Source: Actinotignum schaalii (GTDB lineage Bacteria > Actinomycetota > Actinomycetes > Actinomycetales > Actinomycetaceae). Taken from it: a DNA stretch of 64,000 bases. The notes under the pieces are model-generated. The model was not told where the DNA came from and ran no database searches. It worked only from the letters and a program-made list of their open reading frames with translations. Positions 36,313 through 43,585 of the stretch are shown piece after piece; position 1 is the first letter of the stretch; each line of letters starts with the position of its first letter. The position numbers and the translations under genes were made by a program. Location: positions 86,678 through 150,677 of the forward strand of contig NZ_JARBHJ010000001.1 of the NCBI RefSeq assembly GCF_028864145.1, given 5' to 3'.

Positions 36313-37800
36313 GTGACACATACATCCCCCGCCCCGGAGCACGCCACTTCGCATTCCGCATCGGAGCAGGATTCGCCGGCAGCAACCAAACAGGCCACAC
36401 CTGAGCAGGCCACACGGGAACGCCCCTATCGGGTAGCGGTGATCGGCGCGGGACCGGCCGGGATTTACGCCTCGGATATCCTCAGTAAATCCGATATCCC
36501 GGTCAGCATTGACCTTTTCGATAAGCTCCCCACCCCTTACGGTCTGGTTCGCTACGGGGTTGCCCCGGACCACCCGCGCATCGGCTCGATTATCAAAGCC
36601 CTCCATGCCATCCTCAAGCGTGGCGATATTCGCTTCCTCGGGAACGTAAAAATCGGGGAAGACGTCCACATGTCTGAAATTCACGAGTTTTACGATGCCG
36701 TCGTCGTCGCCACCGGCGCCGATCAATCCGTACCCCTCGATATTCCGGGCGCCGATCTTCCGGAAGTCTACGGGGCCGCAGATTTCGTTTCTTGGTATGA
36801 CGGCCACCCGGATGTGCCGCGCACCTGGCCCCTCAACGCCCGCAACGTTGCGGTGATCGGAGTGGGGAATGTGGCCCTCGATATTTCCCGCATCCTCGTG
36901 CGATCTGTGGATGACCTGCGCGCCCACACCGATATTCCCGAGAATGTGGAGCGCGGGCTACGCGCCAACCCCGTCGAACACGTGCATATCTTTGGGCGGC
37001 GCGGCCCGGCCCAGGTGAAGTTCACCCCGCTTGAGCTGCGCGAATTGAGCGAAGTGCCCGGGGTAGATATTCAGGTGTATCCCGAAGATTTCCAATACGA
37101 TGCCGGGTCTCAAGAGGCTCTGGATTCCTCGAAGATGACCCGTCAAGTGGTGGACCTCCTCACCGACTGGGTTTTCAACGACCCGGAGGAGATGACCTCC
37201 CCGCGTCGAATTCATATTCACCTCATGCAGGCCCCGGTGGAAATCCTCGGCACGGATCACGTGACCGGGATCCGCATGGAACGCACCCAGCTGCGGGGGG
37301 ACGGCACCGTGGCCGGTACTGGAGAAACCGTGGATTACCCGGTAGAAGCGGTCTACAGCGCTATCGGCTACGCTTCCGAGCCGCTGGACGGGCTGCCCTG
37401 GGATCCGATCCATCGGGTTATCCCGAATGTGGAGGGTCGCATCATCACCGAAACGGGGGAGACCATTCCCGGTTACTACGTGACAGGGTGGATCAAACGC
37501 GGCCCCGTTGGCCTGATCGGCTCCACGAAATCCGATGCGCGCCAAACCATTCGCCACCTTATTGCCGACGCTCAAGCTGGAATCGCGCGCGCCACCGGGG
37601 ATGGCTCGGGCGGGCGTGGGCTCCTTGACCTCCTCACCGAACGTGGTGTGAAATGGACCACCTGGGAAGGGTGGGAGCTCCTGGAAGCTTTCGAAGAAAA
37701 CCTCGGAGCCCAGCAGGGGCGCGCCCGGGTCAAGGTGGTCAACCGTGACACGATGACCGCGATTTCTCGCGGGGAGTCGCACGACGGCGCACTTGTCTAA
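36313..37800 (+). CDS. fprA: Ferredoxin/flavodoxin-NADP+ reductase
   Basis: A flavoprotein of the adrenodoxin-reductase/FprA type that passes electrons between NADPH and ferredoxin. The FAD site is VAVIGAGPAGIYASDIL; the NADP site is VAVIGVGNVALDISRIL. PTPYGLVRYGVAPDHP and GYYVTGWIKRGPVGLIGSTK are family blocks. About 35 low-complexity residues precede the FAD domain. Two GTG starts are possible: 36289, seven bases after TAAGAT (leaderless), and 36313, seven bases after GAAGGAGA; I chose the latter. The lipoate ligase gene follows 45 bp downstream, so the pair may be one operon. Confidence 0.92.
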   Translation: MTHTSPAPEHATSHSASEQDSPAATKQATPEQATRERPYRVAVIGAGPAGIYASDILSKSDIPVSIDLFDKLPTPYGLVRYGVAPDHPRIGSIIKALHAILKRGDIRFLGNVKIGEDVHMSEIHEFYDAVVVATGADQSVPLDIPGADLPEVYGAADFVSWYDGHPDVPRTWPLNARNVAVIGVGNVALDISRILVRSVDDLRAHTDIPENVERGLRANPVEHVHIFGRRGPAQVKFTPLELRELSEVPGVDIQVYPEDFQYDAGSQEALDSSKMTRQVVDLLTDWVFNDPEEMTSPRRIHIHLMQAPVEILGTDHVTGIRMERTQLRGDGTVAGTGETVDYPVEAVYSAIGYASEPLDGLPWDPIHRVIPNVEGRIITETGETIPGYYVTGWIKRGPVGLIGSTKSDARQTIRHLIADAQAGIARATGDGSGGRGLLDLLTERGVKWTTWEGWELLEAFEENLGAQQGRARVKVVNRDTMTAISRGESHDGALV

Positions 37801-37845
37801 CTATCCGCTTATCCCTCCCTATCCGTGACAGAAAGAAGAACGCTC

Positions 37846-38895
37846 ATGCACGGCGAATACAAGGAACTCGGCCAGAAAATGGCGATTGTTGACCTCGATG
37901 TGGTCGATAACAAACTCGCGAATGTTCGCCTCTCCGGCGATTTCTTCATCGAACCGGATAGCGCGCTGTGGCGCATCACCGAAGCAATCGAAGGTCTGGA
38001 CGCGGATTCTTCCGCGGAGGCCATCACCCAGGCGGTGGAGGCGGCGGTGCTGCCCACCGATAACCTTTTCGGACTGAGCTCACGCGGGGTTGCGGTAGCG
38101 GTGCGGCGCGCGGTGGGCCACGCTCTGGCCTGGGAAGATATCGATTTTGAGGTTCTCCACACCCCGGTCATCCACCCCGTTCTCAATATGACCATGGATG
38201 AAACCCTGCCCGAAGCGGTGGCGCGCGGGGAACACAAGCCGTTCTTACGCATCTGGGAATGGGATCGCCCGCTCGTGGTTATGGGCTCCTACCAGTCCTA
38301 TTCCAATGAAATCAATCAGGACGGGGTGGATCGCCACGGCATCACCGTGGGGCGGCGTATCACCGGCGGGGGCACCATGTTCATGGAGCCGGGCAACTGC
38401 ATCACCTATTCGCTGGTGGTACCCACCGCGCTCGTGGATGGGATGTCTTTCCTGGAGTCCTATCCTTTCCTCGATTCCTGGGTGATCGAGGCCCTTGCAC
38501 GGGTGGGGGTAAAAGCCCACTACGTCCCCCTCAACGACATCGCCTCCGACCGTGGCAAAATCGGCGGAGCGGCCCAGAAACACTTCGCGACCGGCTACAT
38601 GGTGCACCACGTCACCCTCGCCTATGACATCGACGCGGACAAGATGATGGACGTGCTCAATATGGGAAGCGCGGGCAAGAAGAACCGCGGGCACCGCTCC
38701 GCGAATAAGCGCGTGGATCCCATGAAGAGTCAGACCGGGATGGCGCGCGATGCCATTATCGAGGTGTTCAAGGACGTTTTCACCCAGAAATACGGGGCGA
38801 GCCAGGGGGAGATCACCGCGGAGGATCTGCGCGTGGCCCAGGAGCGTTACGACAAGAAATTCTCCACCCCCGAATGGATTCACCGGCTGCCTTAA
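37846..38895 (+). CDS. lplA: Lipoate-protein ligase family protein with permuted domain order
   Basis: The enzyme attaches lipoate to lipoyl domains of 2-oxoacid dehydrogenases or GcvH. Residues about 110-330 are the catalytic fold: NMTMDETLPEA, GSYQSYSNEIN, RRITGGGTMFMEPGNCITYS and the lysine in KIGGAAQKHF. The first 95 residues (LANVRLSGDFFIEPDSAL ... LFGLSSRGVAVAVRRAV) resemble the small accessory domain, which is C-terminal in E. coli LplA. Thus the order is swapped. AGAAAGAAG precedes the ATG; an upstream GTG at 37825 has no site. Confidence 0.86.
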   Translation: MHGEYKELGQKMAIVDLDVVDNKLANVRLSGDFFIEPDSALWRITEAIEGLDADSSAEAITQAVEAAVLPTDNLFGLSSRGVAVAVRRAVGHALAWEDIDFEVLHTPVIHPVLNMTMDETLPEAVARGEHKPFLRIWEWDRPLVVMGSYQSYSNEINQDGVDRHGITVGRRITGGGTMFMEPGNCITYSLVVPTALVDGMSFLESYPFLDSWVIEALARVGVKAHYVPLNDIASDRGKIGGAAQKHFATGYMVHHVTLAYDIDADKMMDVLNMGSAGKKNRGHRSANKRVDPMKSQTGMARDAIIEVFKDVFTQKYGASQGEITAEDLRVAQERYDKKFSTPEWIHRLP

Positions 38896-38936
38896 AGGCG
38901 AGGAGAGTGGTGGTGGCCACGTTCCCGCCTCAAAAG

Positions 38937-38966
38937 TTGACAGTAACTTTCCTCCCTGGGTAATCT
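38937..38966 (+). promoter_or_regulatory. tRNA operon promoter
   Basis: Perfect -35 TTGACA (38937-38942), 18-bp spacer, -10 TAATCT (38961-38966). It is 77 bp upstream of tRNA-Tyr. Confidence 0.75.
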
Positions 38967-39042
38967 CATCTGGTGCCTTACGGAAGGGCGGTGAGTTAGC
39001 CTTTCTTCCGCGGGTGATAAATACTTCTTCGGAAGTTATATT

Positions 39043-39123
39043 GGCGGGTTTCCCGAGCGGCCAAAGGGACCTGACTGTAAATCAGATGCGTTACGCTTCG
39101 TAGGTTCGAATCCTACACCCGCC
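39043..39123 (+). tRNA. tRNA-Tyr (GTA)
   Basis: Acceptor GGCGGGT (39043-39049) pairs with ACCCGCC (39117-39123). Anticodon GTA is at 39077-39079 in a CTGACT/ATCAG arm. At 81 nt with an extended variable arm it is class II, as expected for bacterial tRNA-Tyr. No CCA is encoded. Confidence 0.96.
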
Positions 39124-39167
39124 ACGAAATGTCGAAATGGTTGATCTGTTTCACATTTCTCTCACTG

Positions 39168-39196
39168 TTGGTTTTTCAGCGTGAATCGAGTAAGCT
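39168..39196 (+). promoter_or_regulatory. Internal promoter for tRNA-Thr/tRNA-Met/rpmG
   Basis: TTGGTT (39168-39173), 17-bp spacer, TAAGCT (39191-39196), in the 98-bp gap after tRNA-Tyr. Confidence 0.5.
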
Positions 39197-39221
39197 TGGT
39201 ACTCGTTGCGAAATCGGCATC

Positions 39222-39294
39222 GCCCCGATAGCTCAGTCGGCAGAGCGTCTCCATGGTAAGGAGAAGGTCAAGAGTTCGATTCTCTTTCGGGGCT
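39222..39294 (+). tRNA. tRNA-Thr (GGT)
   Basis: Acceptor GCCCCGA (39222-39228) pairs with TCGGGGC (39287-39293), discriminator T. The anticodon loop ATGGTAA between TCTCC and GGAGA gives GGT at 39255-39257. Length 73 nt. Confidence 0.96.
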
Positions 39295-39321
39295 CCGTTG
39301 CCGCCTCATGCGGTGACATGA

Positions 39322-39395
39322 GGCGGGGTAGCTCAGATGGTCAGAGCGCACGACTCATAATCGTGAGGTCGCGGGTTCAATCCCCGCCCCCGCTA
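39322..39395 (+). tRNA. tRNA-Met (CAT)
   Basis: Acceptor GGCGGGG (39322-39328) pairs with CCCCGCT (39388-39394) through one G-T pair. Anticodon CAT is at 39356-39358, T-arm GCGGG/CCCGC. The first-pair match and lack of three G-C pairs in the anticodon stem favour elongator over initiator tRNA. Length 74 nt. Confidence 0.93.
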
Positions 39396-39434
39396 CTGAG
39401 TACCAGTAGGGCACAACCTTGAGGAGAAAAAGGA

Positions 39435-39605
39435 ATGGCTAGCAAGTCTGCTGACGTGCGTCCCAAGATCACCCTCGCCTGCGAGGTGTGCAAGGAACGC
39501 AATTACATCATGAAGAAGAACCGCCGCAACGATCCGGATCGTCTGCAGCTCAAGAAGTACTGCTCGCGGTGCAATGCCTCCACGAACCATCGCGAAACCC
39601 GCTAA
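39435..39605 (+). CDS. rpmG: 50S ribosomal protein L33
   Basis: A 56-aa protein: [20 protein letters not shown], then [19 protein letters not shown]. Two CxxC pairs (CEVC, CSRC) form the zinc-binding form of L33. GAGGAGAAAAAGGA precedes the ATG. It follows tRNA-Tyr, tRNA-Thr and tRNA-Met, a common actinobacterial order, and is probably co-transcribed with them. Confidence 0.96.
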   Translation: MASKSADVRPKITLACEVCKERNYIMKKNRRNDPDRLQLKKYCSRCNASTNHRETR

Positions 39606-39663
39606 AAGCGCGGTGGCGTGATGGTCTCTCACCGGGCTTAGCCCGGTTGGGATGGCACAGCTC

Positions 39664-39691
39664 AAGGGAAGCCTCAATGGCTTCCCTTTTT
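39664..39691 (+). terminator. Rho-independent terminator of the tRNA-rpmG unit
   Basis: AAGGGAAGCC (39664-39673), loop TCAAT, GGCTTCCCTT (39679-39688), then T-run to 39691. A shorter palindrome ACCGGGCT-T-AGCCCGGT lies at 39631-39647. Confidence 0.92.
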
Positions 39692-39779
39692 GCTTTTCCG
39701 GTGGCCCGGGCTGCGCCGTCGTTCCGGCAGTGCGCGGGCCACAGCTGCGCCGTCGCCGCTAAAGCCGTAGGCTAGAACA

Positions 39780-40946
39780 ATGAGCTGTACTCTTCCCGAA
39801 CCTCCCGAACCGCATCACGTGAGCGCGCCGGTCCTCTCCACCCGAGCCCGCCGCGGCGCAAGCACCCTCGCTGAACTCACCACCATCGGCGTGGGCGGTA
39901 CGTTCACCGAACTCGTTGAAGCCACCACCGAAGCCGAGGTGGTGGATACCGTGCGCCGCGCGGACGCGAGCGGCATCCCGCTCCTCATGATCGGGGGCGG
40001 CTCGAATATCCTCCCGGCCGATAGCCATTTCGACGGGATTGTGCTGCGCGATATGCGCTCTGGAATTGTGCTGGACTCGCTGGGTAGCTGCGAAGGCGCG
40101 AATTTCTCCGTGCTGCCCGGAACTCCGTGGGATGACCTCGTGGTCCACGCGATCTCCCAGGACTGGGGCGGTTTTGAGGCGCTTTCTGGTATCCCCGGGA
40201 GTGTTGGGGCGGCGCCGGTGCAGAATATCGGGGCCTACGGGCAGGAAGTGGCGGCCACGCTCGCGCGTCTCAAGGTCTATGACCGGCGCGAAGAACGCAT
40301 CCGCACCCTGTTTCTTGCGGATATGCGCCTGGGGTATCGCACCTCGATCCTCAAGGAAACCATTGGGGAATACGGGCCTAGCCCGCGCTATATCGTCCTC
40401 GAGGTAACCTTCCAAACGAAACTTTCGAATGTGTCCGATCCCATCGGCTACGCCCAGCTGGCTCGCCACCTCGGGGTGGAGCTTGGGGCGCGGGTGCCTT
40501 CGGACCGGGTGCGTGAGGCGGTGCTGGACTTGCGCGCCGGCAAAGGTATGGTCCTCAATAACGCCGACCGCGATACCTACTCCTGCGGTTCCTTCTTTAC
40601 CAACCCGGTGCTCACCACCGCGTACGCGCAGCGACTTCCGCACGATGCCCCGCGGTATGAGGTGCACGACGCCGCGCACGCAACCCTGAGCGGTGGTGTT
40701 CCGGTGGTCGATGGGCTGGTCAAAACGTCCGCCGCGTGGTTGATTGAGCACGCCGGGTTCACCCGCGGCTACGGGCACGGCCCGGCGCGGCTCTCCTCCA
40801 AGCACACCCTGGCGCTCACCAATGCCGGGGGAGCTACCGGTTCCCAGTTACGCGCCCTCGCCCGGGAAATCCAGGCGGGTGTGAAAGAAGCTTTCGGGGT
40901 GGTCCTCCACCCCGAACCGGTGGTGCTTGGCGGCCTCGAGGCCTAG
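39780..40946 (+). CDS. murB: UDP-N-acetylenolpyruvoylglucosamine reductase
   Basis: MurB reduces the enolpyruvyl group to give UDP-MurNAc. The 388-aa protein has the FAD-binding features TTIGVGGTF, LMIGGGSNIL, LSGIPGSVGAAPVQNIGAYGQEV and LGYRTSILK. The catalytic serine is in YSCGSFFTNPV, and the C-terminal AAWLIEHAGFTRGY block with a glutamate near the end places it in the type I group. TAGGCT at 39768-39773, six bases before the ATG, with no ribosome-binding site, points to a leaderless mRNA. It overlaps the convergent adenosine deaminase gene by 4 bp. Confidence 0.96.
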   Translation: MSCTLPEPPEPHHVSAPVLSTRARRGASTLAELTTIGVGGTFTELVEATTEAEVVDTVRRADASGIPLLMIGGGSNILPADSHFDGIVLRDMRSGIVLDSLGSCEGANFSVLPGTPWDDLVVHAISQDWGGFEALSGIPGSVGAAPVQNIGAYGQEVAATLARLKVYDRREERIRTLFLADMRLGYRTSILKETIGEYGPSPRYIVLEVTFQTKLSNVSDPIGYAQLARHLGVELGARVPSDRVREAVLDLRAGKGMVLNNADRDTYSCGSFFTNPVLTTAYAQRLPHDAPRYEVHDAAHATLSGGVPVVDGLVKTSAAWLIEHAGFTRGYGHGPARLSSKHTLALTNAGGATGSQLRALAREIQAGVKEAFGVVLHPEPVVLGGLEA

Positions 40947-41962
40947 TTATCTGCCTCCAGCCACGCATCAACCTCCGCGAGCCAGGCGCGCTTAGCGGAG
41001 GCCGAGGCGAAGGAGGCCCGGATGGAACGCCGGGCCAATTCGGCCAGTTCGGAATCGGAAAAACCCTGCCGGCGCGCAATATCGTACTGGTCGTTGAGGC
41101 GGGCCAGGAAGAGTAGCGGGTCATCGGCACCCAGGGCAATGAGCGCCCCGGCATCGAAGAGGGTGCGCAGGGGAACATCCTCATTTTCCCGGAACACTCC
41201 GAGCGACACATTTGAGGCGGGGCAGACTTCCAGCGCGATCCCGCGCTCCACAATTTCGGCAATGAGGCGGCGATCCTCGGCGGCCCGTACCCCGTGCCCG
41301 AGCCGGTCCGGAGTCAGGTGCGTGATGACTTCGCGCAGATGCTCAGGGCCGAGCAATTCCCCGCCGTGGGGAACTGAACGCAGGCCGGCTCGCCTGGCGA
41401 TGCGGAAAGCTGCCTCAAATTCCGCGGTGCGCCCGCGCCGCTCATCGTTGGAGAGCCCGAAACCCACGACCTCACCGGGGGCGTCCCCGGCGTAGCGGGC
41501 AGCCAGGCGGGCCAGGGTGCGGGCATCAAGGGGATGGCGGGTACGCGAGGCCGCCACGATGATCCCGATATCAACACCGGTATCCCGGGTGGCCGCTTTC
41601 GCCTCGTCTAGGACAATTTCGAGGGCCGGGGTAATACCGCCGACGTAAGGTGCGTAGGAGGTCGGGTCGATTTGAATTTCGAGGCGGCGTGATCCTTCCG
41701 CCCGGTCGGCTCGAGCTGCTTCGCGTACGATACGCCGCATTGCTTCTTCGGATCGTACGACGGCGCGCGCAGCATCATACGCACGTTGGAATCGGAACCA
41801 TCCCCGCTGGTCCGCGGGCACCTGCATCGCCACGTTATCGGTCAGGTTCTCGGGCAGGCGCACGCCGGCGCTCCGGGCCATATCCACGAGGCTGGGCACG
41901 CTGAGCGAGCCGGTGAAGTGCAGATGCACATGGGCTTTGGGGAGGGCTGCAAGGTCACGCAC
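40943..41962 (-). CDS. add: Adenosine deaminase family protein
   Basis: A metal-dependent amidohydrolase that deaminates adenosine to inosine or a related substrate. MRDLAALPKAHVHLHFTGSL carries the HxH zinc ligands. PHGGELLGPEHL holds the catalytic glutamate, DRLGHGVRA the catalytic histidine, and LGADDPLLF the metal aspartates. Family N-termini begin at the RDLxxLPK segment, so the GTG at 41962 is chosen; another GTG lies at 42001. The HFTGS in place of the usual HLEGS is a mild variation. The promoter region overlaps that of the divergent kinase gene. Confidence 0.88.
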   Translation of the reverse strand: MRDLAALPKAHVHLHFTGSLSVPSLVDMARSAGVRLPENLTDNVAMQVPADQRGWFRFQRAYDAARAVVRSEEAMRRIVREAARADRAEGSRRLEIQIDPTSYAPYVGGITPALEIVLDEAKAATRDTGVDIGIIVAASRTRHPLDARTLARLAARYAGDAPGEVVGFGLSNDERRGRTAEFEAAFRIARRAGLRSVPHGGELLGPEHLREVITHLTPDRLGHGVRAAEDRRLIAEIVERGIALEVCPASNVSLGVFRENEDVPLRTLFDAGALIALGADDPLLFLARLNDQYDIARRQGFSDSELAELARRSIRASFASASAKRAWLAEVDAWLEADN

Positions 41963-42027
41963 CCCTCCATCTTCCCACGCCGCGCGCCCGCATTGTGCCA
42001 CCGGGGTGGATGCGGCACTATTGTTCT

Positions 42028-43368
42028 ATGGCTGCATCTTCGGAAAGTGCTGATTTGGCGCTGCTCACCGGCCCGGACGCCGGGTCGATGCTCGCCACCG
42101 CTCTTCCCGCTTGGCAGCTCAGTTCCTGGGCGGTCCACCGCGTCAATCACCGCCCCGGGGCCGGGGTGACGGTCAGCTACACCGTGACCGCCCGCGCGCG
42201 TGGAGAAGGCGGGCGTCCCACCGGTAGCCCGCGGGAAAAATACCTCTGTGCCTCCACCGCGCAGCTCTCTCAAACCTTCACCCCGACCCTCGTTCGCCTC
42301 ACCCACCGGGACACCGCCGTCTGGGTGTGGGAATACCCCAATGATCCAGAGCTTCCCGCCTTGCCGCTGGCCGTCACCCCGAGCCGGATATCGGCATTTT
42401 TGGGAGAAAAAGCTGCGGTCGAGCTCAAGAGCTACCGGCCTACCAGGCGCGCCGTCGTCAAAGTCACCACCCGCAGTGGCGGAAGCGTATTCGCGAAGGT
42501 GCTGCGCCCGCCCGCCGCGCAATCCCTGGCCAAACGCCATCGCATGCTCGGGGAAGCCGGGGTGCTGGCCCCGCGGGTGGTGCGCGAAGACCCGAGCGGC
42601 CTCGTCCTTATCTCTACCCTCCCGGGCGAACCGCTGGCGAATTGGCTGGCACGCGGGCTGGGGGAGCACAGCATCGCGCTTTTCGACACCCTCTGGAATC
42701 TCCAAGAAAGCCTGCCGGCCGCGGCCGTCCACCTCACGCACCGCCCGGCCTGGGCGGACCGGGTAGGCCACTACGCGCACGCTGCCGCGGTTGCGCTCCC
42801 CGGTATCGCAGCTCGTGCCCACGCGGTAGCCAGCGGGGTGACGCAGATGATGGCCAGCCTCGATCCCGGACCCATCGTGCCCGTGCACGGAGACTTCTAC
42901 GAAGCCAATATTTTCGTGCAGCGCGGCCCGTCCGCTCCAGCATTCGCGCCCGCTCTCGCACCCGCGCCAGCGTTCGCGCACGCTCCCGCGCCCGCACCCG
43001 CGGCCGCGCCTACCGGGTGGATCGCGGGGGTGATTGATGTGGATTCCCTCGGCCCGGGATATCGCGCCGACGACTGGGCCTGCTTGCTCGGGCATATGAG
43101 CGTGCTGCCTCACCTGGCTCCGACCGCCTATCCGCACCTGCGTTCCATCCTGGGGCAGTGGTGCGCCCTACTAGAACAGCGTTTACCTGCCGCTCCCGTA
43201 TACGCGCGGGCTGCCGGAGTGACCCTCTCCCTCGTTGCCGGGGCCGCGCGCACCGACGGCACCCGCTGGGAACACGATGCCCTCGGGAGGCTGCGCGAAG
43301 CCGAACACTGGCTCTCACGGGCTCGTTACCTGGCCGGATACGGGGGGAATGCCTACTCGCGCGGATAG
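42028..43368 (+). CDS. Phosphotransferase of the aminoglycoside kinase-like family
   Basis: A 446-aa protein with a kinase-like core: VPVHGDFYEANIF is the Brenner motif (catalytic Asp, Asn ligand), and GVIDVDSLGPGYRADDWACLLG is the metal-binding DxD region. FAKVLRPPAAQSLAKRHRMLG probably holds the N-lobe ATP lysine. An Ala/Pro-rich insert of about 30 residues lies between the two catalytic motifs. The substrate is unknown; relatives phosphorylate sugars, amino alcohols or antibiotics. CACTAT seven bases before the ATG suggests a leaderless message. GATGCGCCC repeats start just after the stop. Confidence 0.82.
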   Translation: MAASSESADLALLTGPDAGSMLATALPAWQLSSWAVHRVNHRPGAGVTVSYTVTARARGEGGRPTGSPREKYLCASTAQLSQTFTPTLVRLTHRDTAVWVWEYPNDPELPALPLAVTPSRISAFLGEKAAVELKSYRPTRRAVVKVTTRSGGSVFAKVLRPPAAQSLAKRHRMLGEAGVLAPRVVREDPSGLVLISTLPGEPLANWLARGLGEHSIALFDTLWNLQESLPAAAVHLTHRPAWADRVGHYAHAAAVALPGIAARAHAVASGVTQMMASLDPGPIVPVHGDFYEANIFVQRGPSAPAFAPALAPAPAFAHAPAPAPAAAPTGWIAGVIDVDSLGPGYRADDWACLLGHMSVLPHLAPTAYPHLRSILGQWCALLEQRLPAAPVYARAAGVTLSLVAGAARTDGTRWEHDALGRLREAEHWLSRARYLAGYGGNAYSRG

Positions 43369-43370
43369 CA

Positions 43371-43399
43371 TGCGCGCCCGATGCGCCCGATGCGCCCGC
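43371..43399. repeat. Short tandem repeats just after a stop codon
   Basis: GATGCGCCC occurs twice in tandem (43380-43397) after a related GCATGCGCGCCC unit that begins 1-3 bases past the TAG at 43366-43368. Confidence 0.7.
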
Positions 43400-43492
43400 G
43401 GGCCGGCGGGCGGCGTCGTCGCCATGACCGTGCCTAGTGCGTGCCTGAATATTCACGCGCGTACCGCGCGCCCACCGCATATCCCACGCACT

Positions 43493-43511
43493 GTTAACCT
43501 CCGCGTTACAT
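43493..43511 (+). promoter_or_regulatory. Candidate PhoP-type box before the phosphatase gene
   Basis: GTTAACC (43493-43499) and GTTACAT (43505-43511) are spaced like the 11-bp direct repeats of actinobacterial PHO boxes (here 12 bp). The second unit overlaps a possible -35, with TAAATG 16 bp downstream as -10. Weak match; inference from position and gene. Confidence 0.3.
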
Positions 43512-43585
43512 TCTGATTGCTTTCTGGTAAATGAATTAAGTGAATCTAGGAGGGCCCACGTTCTGTTAGAAGGGATAAAAGGACA

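Noticed and set aside
39322-39395. Initiator tRNA identity
   Set aside because: The acceptor first position is paired (G-T) and the anticodon stem lacks the run of G-C pairs seen in initiator tRNAs.
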